This document shows positions 29,470 to 37,592 of a stretch of 64,000 bases of DNA, in pieces. The notes beneath the pieces are model-generated. The model had not been told where the DNA came from. It made no database searches and saw nothing but the letters and a program-made list of their open reading frames with translations. Made by a program: the position numbers and the translations under genes. Origin of the DNA: Sphingopyxis sp. LK2115 (lineage in GTDB: Bacteria; Pseudomonadota; Alphaproteobacteria; Sphingomonadales; Sphingomonadaceae); NCBI RefSeq assembly GCF_014595975.1, contig NZ_JABWGQ010000036.1:62001-126000 (forward strand), given 5' to 3'. The stretch's first letter is position 1. Each line of letters opens with the position of its first letter.

Positions 29470-29993
29470 CGCGCGACGGGGTGATAGCGTGAGCCGCCGT
29501 GCCCCATTTCGCTCTCGTAAAGCGTGACATGGCCGAACGGGAAAGCATCGCTCGCGAGGTCGCCGTGCAGCGCGAGGAAAGGCGCGACCGGCCCTGACGC
29601 GCGGTTCAGGCGCGCCAGCGTGATATGCGGCACAAAGGCGCGTGTTTCGGCCGCGATGCCGACGCGCGCCAGGCATTGTTCGACCTTGCGGTGCAGCGCC
29701 GCCAGCGCGGCTTCAGGGGTGACGCGGGCCCAGACCATGTGCGGCCACCCCTGCCGTTCGAACAGGTTGACGCCCGCGATTCGCGCGGTGACTGGCGGCG
29801 CGTGGAGCGCACCCAGCGCCGCGGCGATGTCTTCGGCCATGTGGCGGTCGACCTCGCCGATGAAGCGCAGCGTCAGGTGAAGCTGCTCGTCGCTTTGCCA
29901 GCGCGCCCCCGCAATGCCGTGCATCGCGCGCAGCAAAAGCGCGCGGACCGGCGGTGGCGGTCGCAACGCGACGAACAGGCGGTGCGTCGACAT
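29379..29993 (-). CDS. thpR: ThpR RNA 2',3'-cyclic phosphodiesterase
   Basis: A 2H phosphoesterase of the LigT/ThpR family that opens 2',3'-cyclic phosphate ends. The two HxT motifs are HLTLRFIGEV (about residue 42) and PHITLARL (about residue 125). From ATG 29993 the protein has 204 residues; the last 25 or so are a Ser/Ala-rich tail beyond the family core, and this tail overlaps the LMW-PTP gene on the other strand. Confidence 0.88.
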   Translation of the reverse strand: MSTHRLFVALRPPPPVRALLLRAMHGIAGARWQSDEQLHLTLRFIGEVDRHMAEDIAAALGALHAPPVTARIAGVNLFERQGWPHMVWARVTPEAALAALHRKVEQCLARVGIAAETRAFVPHITLARLNRASGPVAPFLALHGDLASDAFPFGHVTLYESEMGHGGSRYHPVARYPLVDQRAASADATAATSSHVAAKPSSAP

Positions 29994-30133
29994 GGTATGA
30001 GCATAGGGCGTGTCGCCGCTTGCCGCGAGTCCCGCGTCGCTGCCTTTCTGTCCGGTTTCGCTTGAATCGGACAGGGAAAGTCCCGATATTGCGGTCACGG
30101 CCGGTATGGGCTGGCCGGTGATGGAGATGAAAA

Positions 30134-30862
30134 ATGGCGAATTGGAACGACCCCAAGTTGGCGGCTTCCGGTTTTGGCGCCGGCGCGAACGCAATGGACC
30201 AGGCCGTCGATGCCGGTCTGCGGTCGTACATGCTGTCGGTTTACAACTATATGGCATCGGGCGTGCTGCTTACGGGCATCGTCGCTTTGCTGGCCTTTCA
30301 GTCGGGCTTTACCGCGTCGCTGATCGGCAGCCCGCTGATGTGGGTGGTGATGCTGGCGCCCCTGGCTTTCGTGCTGGTGCTGAGCTTTGGCATCAACAAG
30401 CTGTCGACGCCGGCGGCGCAGGCGATCTTCTGGGTCTATGCCGCGGTGATGGGCCTGTCGATGTCGACGATCTTTCTGGCCTTTACCGCCACGTCGATCG
30501 CGACGACCTTCTTTGCGACTGCGGCGGCCTTTCTCGGTCTCAGCCTCTACGGCTATACGACCAAGAAGGATCTGTCGGGTTTCGGCACCTTCCTGATCAT
30601 GGGCGTCGTCGGCATCCTGGTTGCGATGCTGATCAACTTCTTCGTGCAGTCGAGCGCGCTCAGCCTTGCGATCAGCGTCATTGGCGTGCTGATCTTCGCC
30701 GGCCTGACCGCCTATGACACGCAGAAGATCAAGAGCATGTATTTCTATGTTCGCGGGACCGATTTTGTCGGCAAGTCGGTCGTGATGGGCGCACTGTCGC
30801 TCTATCTCGACTTCGTCAACATGTTCACCTTCCTGCTCAACCTTCTGGGCAGCCGCGAATAA
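30134..30862 (+). CDS. BI-1/YccA family membrane protein
   Basis: A 242-residue protein of the Bax inhibitor-1/YccA family with seven predicted membrane segments. The N-terminal MANWNDPKL and the motifs FWVYAAVMGLSMSTIFL and GLTAYDTQKIKSMY are typical. Members leak Ca2+/H+ or modulate FtsH proteolysis; the role here is not known. A terminator follows at 30887. Confidence 0.9.
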   Translation: MANWNDPKLAASGFGAGANAMDQAVDAGLRSYMLSVYNYMASGVLLTGIVALLAFQSGFTASLIGSPLMWVVMLAPLAFVLVLSFGINKLSTPAAQAIFWVYAAVMGLSMSTIFLAFTATSIATTFFATAAAFLGLSLYGYTTKKDLSGFGTFLIMGVVGILVAMLINFFVQSSALSLAISVIGVLIFAGLTAYDTQKIKSMYFYVRGTDFVGKSVVMGALSLYLDFVNMFTFLLNLLGSRE

Positions 30863-30886
30863 GCGGACCGACATAGGCATGTTTGG

Positions 30887-30920
30887 GAAGCCCGGCGGAG
30901 CGATTCGCCGGGCTTCTTCG
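30887..30920 (+). terminator. Rho-independent terminator between convergent genes
   Basis: Stem GAAGCCCGGCG and its exact complement (30887-30897 and 30906-30916) with an 8-base loop, followed by a short T-rich stretch. It lies between the YccA-family gene and the converging LacI-family gene. Confidence 0.82.
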
Positions 30921-30929
30921 TTCATGGAT

Positions 30930-31991
30930 TTACGGCTTTGAGCGGCCGGGCGGCGGTGCGACCGACTGCCGCTCGATCAGGGTCGAGGGCAGGACATTAT
31001 CGTCCTCGTCCAGCTTTGCCGCGGGGCCGAGGAAATCGGGAACCAGGATCTGCGAGGCGCGCACGCCCATTTCGCGGATCGGCCAGCGCACCGTGCTGAG
31101 CGCAGGCCAGATATGCGTTGCGGTCGGACTGTCGTCGAAGCCGATGATCGACAGTTCGGCGGGCACCTTGATCCCCTTGCCGTGCGCGACGCTCAGCACT
31201 CCTGCCGCCATTTCGTCGTTCGAACAGAAGATGGCGGTCGGCGGATCGGCGCGCGCAAGCAGCGCCTCGCCCGCCTCGATCCCCGCCGTGTAGCGGTAGT
31301 TGCCCGGCGCGTTGAGTTCGCCGGGCAGCGTGAGTCCTGCCTCGGCGAGCGCTTCGAGAAAGCCTTTTTCGCGCTCGGCCGCCGAACGGAAACCCACCGG
31401 GCCGCGGACGAAACCGATGCGGCGATGGCCAAGCGCGATCAAGCCGCGCACCGCCTCTGCCACCACCTCGCGATCGTTTGACGAGACGCAATGTCTGGCG
31501 TCGTCGAGCGGCGCCGAACCGATGCGCACATAGCGCACGCCCAGATCCTCGCAAAGCCCGGCCAGCTCGTCATTCTCGGAAATGGGCGGCAACAGCATCG
31601 CGCCGATCGGCCGCTGTTTTTCCAGGAAGGTGCGCACATCGTCGAGCAATTTGTCCGACCCGCGGTCGACCGGGCGGACGAGCAGCGCAAGATCGCTGTC
31701 CTTGATCGCGTCGAGCACCCCGCGCTGGAAATTGAGCACCGTCTGCGCGTTCGGATTGTCGTGGAGCAGCGCGATGAGGAAGTTGCGGCGAAAGGCAAGC
31801 GCGCGCGCCTGCGGATTGGGGACGAAGCCCAGTTGCTCGATCGCCTTTTCGACCGCGGCGCGCGTCTTGTCGGTCAGGAACTGTGACCGGTTGATCACCC
31901 GGCTCACCGTTTTTTTTGATACGCCCGCCAGCGCCGCGACGTCGTTGATCGTCGGCTGCCTGCCCCCCGGTCCCCTGGTCTGTGCCGCCAT
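30930..31991 (-). CDS. LacI-family repressor of the pectin/uronate locus
   Basis: A 353-residue LacI/GalR regulator. The N-terminal HTH is TINDVAALAGVSKKTVSRVI followed by the hinge helix region PNPQARAL, and a periplasmic-binding-like effector domain fills the rest. The start MAAQTRGPGG at 31991 has a GGAGG site upstream; a frame open to 32078 would run up to the operator. It is divergent from the isomerase gene, with two copies of the operator-like palindrome between them. The inferred effector is a uronate-pathway metabolite such as KDG. Confidence 0.88.
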   Translation of the reverse strand: MAAQTRGPGGRQPTINDVAALAGVSKKTVSRVINRSQFLTDKTRAAVEKAIEQLGFVPNPQARALAFRRNFLIALLHDNPNAQTVLNFQRGVLDAIKDSDLALLVRPVDRGSDKLLDDVRTFLEKQRPIGAMLLPPISENDELAGLCEDLGVRYVRIGSAPLDDARHCVSSNDREVVAEAVRGLIALGHRRIGFVRGPVGFRSAAEREKGFLEALAEAGLTLPGELNAPGNYRYTAGIEAGEALLARADPPTAIFCSNDEMAAGVLSVAHGKGIKVPAELSIIGFDDSPTATHIWPALSTVRWPIREMGVRASQILVPDFLGPAAKLDEDDNVLPSTLIERQSVAPPPGRSKP

Positions 31992-32101
31992 ATACGCTTG
32001 TTCCTCCGCGGGTGGTTCTGGCTTCTGGCCCGCCGTTCCCGCCGTGTGATGGGCGTTCGCCGCGCCAAAATCAACCATCGCAGGGCGCGCGCGCTGATAA
32101 C

Positions 32102-32115
32102 TGATACCGGTGTCC
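32102..32115. promoter_or_regulatory. Putative LacI operator (lacI/isomerase intergenic, site 1)
   Basis: TGATACCGGTGTCC differs at two positions from the symmetric consensus TGACACCGGTGTCA. It lies about 111 bases upstream of the lacI-family start and could serve autoregulation. Confidence 0.6.
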
Positions 32116-32150
32116 GGTCCGCAACGCCGTTATCGGGCCGTGCCGGATAT

Positions 32151-32164
32151 TGACACCGGTTACC
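32151..32164. promoter_or_regulatory. Putative LacI operator (isomerase promoter, site 2)
   Basis: TGACACCGGTTACC, identical in all 14 bases to the site in front of the pectate lyase gene (39026). It ends 41 bases before the isomerase ATG (32206). Sites 1 and 2 are about 49 bases apart centre to centre. Confidence 0.7.
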
Positions 32165-32205
32165 GAAACGGGTAGCCTGTCTGGAAAGCAGCAAAGGAAC
32201 CGGAC

Positions 32206-32859
32206 ATGAAGATCGCGCTGATCACCGAGAACAGCCAGGCCGCCAAGAACGGCATCATCCACGAAGCGCTGGCCGCGGTCGCCGAGCCGCTGGGGCATCA
32301 GGTTTTCAACTATGGCATGTACTCGGCCGACGACAAGGCGTCGCTGACCTATGTTATGAACGGCCTGCTTGCGGGTATCCTGCTCAATTCGAAGGCCGCC
32401 GATTTCGTCGTCACCGGCTGCGGAACGGGCATGGGTTCGATGCTCGCCTGCAACGCGATGCCCGGCGTGTTCTGCGGGCTGGTGATCGATCCGACCGATG
32501 CCTTTCTGTTCGGTCAGATCAACGACGGCAACGCCATTTCGATGCCCTATGCCAAGGGGTTCGGCTGGGCCGCCGAACTCAACCTCCGGGATGTTTATGC
32601 CAAGCTGTTCGACGGCGAACGCGGCCTTGGCTATCCCAAGGAGCGCGCCGAAATCATGCGGACGAATCGCGGCATTTTGAAGAAACTGAAGGCGGCGTCG
32701 TGCCACGACATGCTGACAGTGCTGCAGACTGTCGATCAGGATCTGTTGCGTGCGGCGATCGCGGGGGAGAAATTCGCCGAATATTTCTATGCCAATTCGC
32801 AGGACGAGGCGATCAGCGCCTATCTGAAGAGCCTGTCGGCGGAGCCGGCGCTCGCCTGA
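32206..32859 (+). CDS. RpiB/LacAB-family sugar isomerase, DhuI-like
   Basis: A 217-residue member of the RpiB/LacA/LacB isomerase family. Hallmarks are MKIALITENSQAAKNGII and the phosphate/substrate-binding stretch VVTGCGTGMGSMLACN. In this context, just before a KduD-like SDR, it is best read as the isomerase of 4-deoxy-5-ketouronate (DKI), like streptococcal DhuI, standing in for the unrelated KduI. No kduI is visible in the window. The function is inferred from family and context. Confidence 0.75.
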   Translation: MKIALITENSQAAKNGIIHEALAAVAEPLGHQVFNYGMYSADDKASLTYVMNGLLAGILLNSKAADFVVTGCGTGMGSMLACNAMPGVFCGLVIDPTDAFLFGQINDGNAISMPYAKGFGWAAELNLRDVYAKLFDGERGLGYPKERAEIMRTNRGILKKLKAASCHDMLTVLQTVDQDLLRAAIAGEKFAEYFYANSQDEAISAYLKSLSAEPALA

Positions 32860-32860
32860 C

Positions 32861-33616
32861 ATGACGCAATTATTCGATCTTTCGGGCAAGGTCGCGCTGG
32901 TTACCGGCGCCAATACGGGCATCGGGCAGGGGATTGCGCTCGCGCTCGGCCAGGCGGGCGCCGACGTCGCCGCGGCGGGCCGCTCGCCTGCCGATGAAAC
33001 CGTTGGAAAGCTGCGCGCGCTCGGCCGCAAGGGGGAGAATTTCGCCGCCGACCTGTCGCGCGTCGCGGCGGTGCAGCCGCTCGTCGATGCCGTGCTCGCC
33101 GAGTTCGGGCGCATCGACATCCTCGTCAACAATGCCGGGATCATCCGCCGCGCCGATGCGGTGGATTTCACCGAGGAAGACTGGGACGCGGTGATGGATA
33201 CCAATTTGAAGACGCTGTTCTTTCTCTGCCAGAGCGTCGGGCGGCACATGATTGCGCGCGGGTCGGGCAAGATCATCAACATCGCCTCGATGCTGACCTT
33301 TCAGGGCGGCATTCGCGTGCCGAGTTACACCGCGTCGAAATCGGGGGTCGGCGGACTCACCAAGCTGCTGGCCAACGAATGGGCGGCAAAGGGGATCAAC
33401 GTCAACGCGATCGCCCCCGGCTATATAGCGACGAACAACACTGCCGCGCTGCAATCGGATGAGACGCGTAACCGGCAGATCATGGAGCGCATTCCGGCGG
33501 GCCGCTGGGGCGACCCCGCCGATATCGGTGGGGCCGCGGTGTTCCTGGCGTCGCGCGCGTCGGACTATGTGCAGGGCCATATCCTCGCCGTCGACGGCGG
33601 CTGGCTGGCTCGGTAG
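32861..33616 (+). CDS. kduD: KduD-like SDR (2-dehydro-3-deoxygluconate 5-dehydrogenase)
   Basis: A 251-residue short-chain dehydrogenase with GKVALVTGANTGIGQG, the NNAG motif, and the catalytic SYTASK (Tyr and Lys). It most resembles KduD, which interconverts 2,5-diketo-3-deoxygluconate and KDG in unsaturated-uronate catabolism. It starts one base after the isomerase stop and is followed by KDG kinase. Confidence 0.85.
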   Translation: MTQLFDLSGKVALVTGANTGIGQGIALALGQAGADVAAAGRSPADETVGKLRALGRKGENFAADLSRVAAVQPLVDAVLAEFGRIDILVNNAGIIRRADAVDFTEEDWDAVMDTNLKTLFFLCQSVGRHMIARGSGKIINIASMLTFQGGIRVPSYTASKSGVGGLTKLLANEWAAKGINVNAIAPGYIATNNTAALQSDETRNRQIMERIPAGRWGDPADIGGAAVFLASRASDYVQGHILAVDGGWLAR

Positions 33617-33643
33617 AAATATTTTCAAAGGACCGTTCGTGCC

Positions 33644-33706
33644 GAGCTTGTCGAAGCACTGTTCTTCCTTTGGCGCTAAAGAAAAGAACAGCCCTTCGAC
33701 AGGCTC
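33644..33706. repeat. Intergenic palindromic repeat (family A)
   Basis: GAGCTTGTCGAAGCACTG (start of the left arm, 33644-33666) pairs with AAGAACAGCCCTTCGACAGG (right arm, 33684-33706) over 23 bases with three mismatches. Similar in style to the repeat at 5320. It lies in the gap between kduD and kdgK and may form a hairpin that affects expression of the downstream gene. Confidence 0.6.
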
Positions 33707-33724
33707 AGGGCGAAGGGAGTAGGG

Positions 33725-34738
33725 ATGGCGCAAGGCAAGCTGGTCTTTTTCGGCGAACTGCTGATCCGCCTCAACGCGCCGGGCAACGAACTGCTGATGC
33801 AGTCGCCCAAGCTCGCGCTCCACGTCGGCGGGGCCGAAGCCAATGTGGCGATCGGACTTGCGCATCTTGGCCACGCCTGCGCGATGGTGTCGCGGGTTCC
33901 GGATAATGCGCTGGGTCGCGGCGCGGTGGCGGCGGTGCGCGGCGCGGGCGTCGATTGCACCGCCGTCACGACCGCGCCGGGGCGCATGGGGCTTTATTTC
34001 CTCAGCGTCGGGGCGGGGCTGCGCGCGTCGGAAATCGTCTATGACCGGGCGGGATCGAGCTTTGCCGCGAGCGGCGCGGACGATTATGACTGGGAAGGGC
34101 TGCTGAAGGGCGCAGCGCTCCTCCATCTGTCAGGCATCACCCCTGCCCTCGGCCGGCGCTCGGCCGAAGCGGCGCTCGCGGCGGCGCGTATGGCGAAGCG
34201 GCTGGGCGTGCCTGTCAGCTTCGACGGCAATTACCGCGCGATGTTGTGGGATGCGTGGGACAGCGACCCGCGCGCCGTGCTCACCGAACTGATCGGCAGC
34301 GCCGACATATTGTTCGGCAACCACCGCGACCTGTCGCTGGTGCTGGGGCGGACGTTCAGCGGCGAGGGTGCGGACCGGCGGCGCGAGGCGGCAGAGGCGG
34401 GTTTTGCCGCCTTTCCCGATCTGAAACTGATCGCCTCGACCGCGCGCCACACCGTCACTGCCGACCACCACCGCATCGCGGCGCGCGTCGATCTTCGCGG
34501 TGGCTGTCACCAGACCGACGAGGTCGACGTCACGGGGATCGTCGACCGCATCGGCGCGGGCGATGCCTTTGCCGCGGGGGTGCTTCACGCGCATCTGGGC
34601 GGGGGCACCGTCGAAGCGATGGCGGCGAGCGGCCTCGCGCTCACCTGCCTCAAACATTCGCTTCCCGGCGATGCGAGCCGTTTCGCGCAAGTCGACATCG
34701 ACGCTTTTCATGGCGGCACACTCGATGTCCGGCGCTGA
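33725..34738 (+). CDS. kdgK: 2-keto-3-deoxygluconate kinase (KdgK)
   Basis: PfkB-family sugar kinase phosphorylating KDG to KDPG, the step where both branches of uronate catabolism in this locus meet. The 337-residue protein has VFFGELLIRLNAPG, HVGGAEANVAIGLAHLG and the PfkB signature DRIGAGDAFAAGVL with the catalytic Asp. It follows kduD after a 108-base gap. KDPG aldolase is not in the window. Confidence 0.9.
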   Translation: MAQGKLVFFGELLIRLNAPGNELLMQSPKLALHVGGAEANVAIGLAHLGHACAMVSRVPDNALGRGAVAAVRGAGVDCTAVTTAPGRMGLYFLSVGAGLRASEIVYDRAGSSFAASGADDYDWEGLLKGAALLHLSGITPALGRRSAEAALAAARMAKRLGVPVSFDGNYRAMLWDAWDSDPRAVLTELIGSADILFGNHRDLSLVLGRTFSGEGADRRREAAEAGFAAFPDLKLIASTARHTVTADHHRIAARVDLRGGCHQTDEVDVTGIVDRIGAGDAFAAGVLHAHLGGGTVEAMAASGLALTCLKHSLPGDASRFAQVDIDAFHGGTLDVRR

Positions 34739-36164
34739 GCTGACCCGCCGCGCGCTGCTCGCGGCAGGCGCCGCCGCCATGCTGGCGCCGCCGCTTTTCG
34801 CGCGAACGGGGGGAGGCGTCCGCACCTTCAAAGCCATTCGCTACGCGACGGCCAAGCGCTTCGAGGCGCCGGTGTCATTGCCTGATAATCGCACCGCGCT
34901 GGGCGACTTCGGCCCCGCCTGTCCGCAGCGCGGCGATCGCTATGCGCCGCAGTCCGAAGACTGCCTGTTCCTCAACGTCTGGACGCCCGCGACGGCAGGC
35001 GATGCCAGACGTCCGGTGATGGTCTATTTCCACGGTGGAGCCTATTCGACCGGCAGCGTCACCGATCCCATCCATGACGGCACGGCGCTGGCGGCGCGCG
35101 GCGATGTCGTGGTGGTGACGGTGAATCACCGGCTGAACGCGCTCGGCTATCTGTATCTCGCGCGCCTCGATCCGCGCTTTCCCGACAGCGGTAACGCGGG
35201 GCAGCTTGATCTGATCGCGGCGCTGCAATGGGTTCAGCGCAATATCGCGGCCTTTGGCGGCGATCCCGGCAATGTCACGGTCTTTGGCCAGTCGGGCGGC
35301 GGCGCAAAGATTGCGACCTTGATGGCGATGCCGGCGGCGAAGGGCCTGTTCCACAAGGCGATCACGATGAGCGGCCAGCAGGTCACGGCATCGGGCCCGC
35401 TCAACGCGACCAAACGCGCCAAGGCGTTTCTTGCAAGGCTCGGCGAGGGGGTGGATCCCGCGACCGTGCCGGTCGAGCAACTGATCGCTGCTCTGGATGC
35501 GGCCGACCCCATCCTTGGCGGCGGGGTCTATATGGGTCCCGTGCTCGACATGACACATCTGACGCGCCACCCCTTCTGGCCCGACGCAGCGCCGCAGTCG
35601 CTCGACATCCCGATGATGCTCGGCAACACGGTGCTGGAAACGCGCGCCTTTTATGCGCCCGACGGCAACCAGCTCGCGGGACTGAGTTTCGGCAATCTGG
35701 CAGAGCGCATCGCGCCCGAGATCAAGGTGGACGCGCATCCCGAATGGGTGGTGGCACAGTTTCGCGCGCGCTATCCCGCTGCCCCGCCGCTCGAACTGTT
35801 CCACCGCATCGTCACCGCGGGCCGCAGCTGGCGCGGACAGGTCGAGGAGGCCGAGGCGCGCGCGCGCGCCGGGGCGCCGGCGTTCGTCTATCAGCTCGAT
35901 TTCGAGGAGGCGAAGCACACCGACGACATCGGTTTCGCCTTCGGCACCACTCCCGATGCCAGTCCGGCGCAGCGGGCGATGAGCGACCGGATGATGGACG
36001 CCTTCGTCCGCTTTGCGCGCACGGGCGATCCGGGCTGGCCCGCCTATGATCTGCGTCGGCGGCAGACGATGATCTTCGACGCCGACAGCCGCGTTGAAAG
36101 CGATCCGCGCCGGTGGGAGCGCGAACTGTTCGCGCGCGTGCCCTATATCCAGCCGGGAAGTTGA
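34725..36164 (+). CDS. Type B carboxylesterase
   Basis: An exported alpha/beta-hydrolase of the carboxylesterase type B family, 479 residues, with a probable Tat-like signal (TRRALLAAGAAAMLAPPLFA). Motifs: SEDCLFLNVWTP, YFHGGAYSTG (oxyanion hole) and the nucleophile elbow VFGQSGGG with Ser190. Overlapping kdgK by 14 bases (ATG 34725, alternative 34710), it is part of that operon. It may remove acetyl or methyl groups from pectin, by context only. Confidence 0.85.
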   Translation: MSGAELTRRALLAAGAAAMLAPPLFARTGGGVRTFKAIRYATAKRFEAPVSLPDNRTALGDFGPACPQRGDRYAPQSEDCLFLNVWTPATAGDARRPVMVYFHGGAYSTGSVTDPIHDGTALAARGDVVVVTVNHRLNALGYLYLARLDPRFPDSGNAGQLDLIAALQWVQRNIAAFGGDPGNVTVFGQSGGGAKIATLMAMPAAKGLFHKAITMSGQQVTASGPLNATKRAKAFLARLGEGVDPATVPVEQLIAALDAADPILGGGVYMGPVLDMTHLTRHPFWPDAAPQSLDIPMMLGNTVLETRAFYAPDGNQLAGLSFGNLAERIAPEIKVDAHPEWVVAQFRARYPAAPPLELFHRIVTAGRSWRGQVEEAEARARAGAPAFVYQLDFEEAKHTDDIGFAFGTTPDASPAQRAMSDRMMDAFVRFARTGDPGWPAYDLRRRQTMIFDADSRVESDPRRWERELFARVPYIQPGS

Positions 36165-36188
36165 GAGCAGGCCGTATCGTCCATCCAC

Positions 36189-36212
36189 CATCCCGGCCTT
36201 CGCCGGGATGAC
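36189..36212. repeat. Short intergenic palindrome (family B)
   Basis: CATCCCGGCCTTCGCCGGGATG forms a hairpin (ATCCCGGC and GCCGGGAT arms) between the convergent esterase genes. It is one of the REP-like palindromes also seen at 11371, 12951, 50305, 56395 and 58750, and could act as a bidirectional terminator. Confidence 0.65.
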
Positions 36213-36219
36213 GATTTGA

Positions 36220-37191
36220 TCAGACGATCCCGTGCGAGCCGAGCCATCTCCACAGCAGATCGGGCCAGATCGCGACGGGCAGCCCCGCGCTTTTCATCAG
36301 TCCGAAGCCATGGCCCCCGCGCTCGAAGAAATGCGCTTCGCATCGCGCATGGATGGCGCGCGCCGCGTCGCGCAGGCGGACGCTGTTGTCGATCCTGACG
36401 ACATCATCGTCCTCGGCATGGACCAGCCACAGCGGCGGCTGGTCGGCGCGGACATTGCGTTCGGGCGAGTAGAGCGCCTCGCGCGCCGCACCGGGGTTCG
36501 CGCCGATCAGCTTTTCGCGGCTCACCGCATGGGCGATCGCGGGGTCCATCGACACCACCGGATAGATGGCGGCGACCGCATCGGGCCGCGCGGGCAGCGC
36601 ATCGGCGGCGTCGACCGGGGCATAGACCCGGGCATCAAAGCGCGTGAGCAGACTCGTCGCGACCTGCCCGCCCGCCGAAAAGCCGCCGAAGGCGACGCGC
36701 CCGGGGTCGATGTCGTCGGCGCCCGCGCGGCTGCGCACCAGCCGCACCGCGCGCTGTGCGTCGGCGAGCGGGACATCGGCTCCGTTCGTCCAGCCGTCGC
36801 CGGGCAGGCGATAGAAAAGAACGTAAACGGTGACGCCGCGTTCCTTCAGCCAGCGCGCCAGCTCATAACCTTCCTTGTCGATCACGACATAACGATAGCC
36901 GCCGCCAGGGGCGAGTATGACCGCGGCGCCATTGGGCCTGGCAGGGCGGAAGATGTCGAGCCGCGGGCATGTGATGCCCTCGATCATCCGGTCGCTGGCG
37001 TCCGGGTCGTCGCTGCGCTGGACAACGCGCTCGATCAGGCCGGGCGGTGGGACGACATGGCCGTGGGGCCACAGCGGCACTTTTGCGTCGGGAACCACCG
37101 TTGCGGGCCGCGTCCATGCGGCGCGGGCGGCGGCGCTGGCGAAGGGCAGGACGAGGCTGGCGGTCAGCAGCGCGCGGCGACCGACCGTCAT
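36220..37191 (-). CDS. Exported alpha/beta-hydrolase (acetylesterase-like)
   Basis: A 323-residue secreted hydrolase with an N-terminal signal (TVGRRALLTASLVLPFASA). The oxyanion motif is APGGGYRYVV, the nucleophile elbow GGFSAGG carries Ser172, and the His is in RGGHGFGL near the C-terminus. These features match the BD-FAE/acetyl-xylan-esterase type. Its ATG overlaps the stop of the cupin gene by 4 bases, forming a coupled pectate lyase-cupin-esterase operon. Confidence 0.85.
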   Translation of the reverse strand: MTVGRRALLTASLVLPFASAAARAAWTRPATVVPDAKVPLWPHGHVVPPPGLIERVVQRSDDPDASDRMIEGITCPRLDIFRPARPNGAAVILAPGGGYRYVVIDKEGYELARWLKERGVTVYVLFYRLPGDGWTNGADVPLADAQRAVRLVRSRAGADDIDPGRVAFGGFSAGGQVATSLLTRFDARVYAPVDAADALPARPDAVAAIYPVVSMDPAIAHAVSREKLIGANPGAAREALYSPERNVRADQPPLWLVHAEDDDVVRIDNSVRLRDAARAIHARCEAHFFERGGHGFGLMKSAGLPVAIWPDLLWRWLGSHGIV

Positions 37192-37592
37192 TGTCCGGTC
37201 GCCTGATTGGGATAGGCGATGATGAGCACCAGCGGTTCGCTTCCGGTCTGACGAATCCCCACCCTGGCGCCCTTGTAGAGCCACGCCGCCATGCCGGTCC
37301 TGAGCGCCCGTTCCTCTCCATCCGAATGGACGATGCCGGTTCCGGATACGACATAATAAATCTCGTCATGGTCGATGGGATGGATGCCGATCGCCGCACC
37401 GACGTGCAGCGCGCGCTTGCGAAACTCGAAGCTGCGCGGCGCGGGCACGGCGTCGCTGATCCGCCACGCGGTCGACATGCCGATTTGCCCGTGCGGCGGC
37501 GCTTCCTCGCGCACCGTCGCGGCTTCGTCGATCACGACCATCGCGGGAGCGGCGCCGACGCCGGCCAACAATATCGCGAGCAGTGCGCTCAT
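37188..37592 (-). CDS. Cupin-domain protein, periplasmic
   Basis: A 134-residue protein with a short signal peptide (SALLAILLAGVGAAPAM) and a single cupin barrel; GIHPIDHDEIYYVVSGTGIV is the first cupin motif with its His and Glu. Position between pectate lyase and the esterase suggests a sugar or uronate role, such as KdgF-like opening of unsaturated uronates, but I cannot confirm this. Coupled by 4-base overlaps on both sides. Confidence 0.7.
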   Translation of the reverse strand: MSALLAILLAGVGAAPAMVVIDEAATVREEAPPHGQIGMSTAWRISDAVPAPRSFEFRKRALHVGAAIGIHPIDHDEIYYVVSGTGIVHSDGEERALRTGMAAWLYKGARVGIRQTGSEPLVLIIAYPNQATGQ

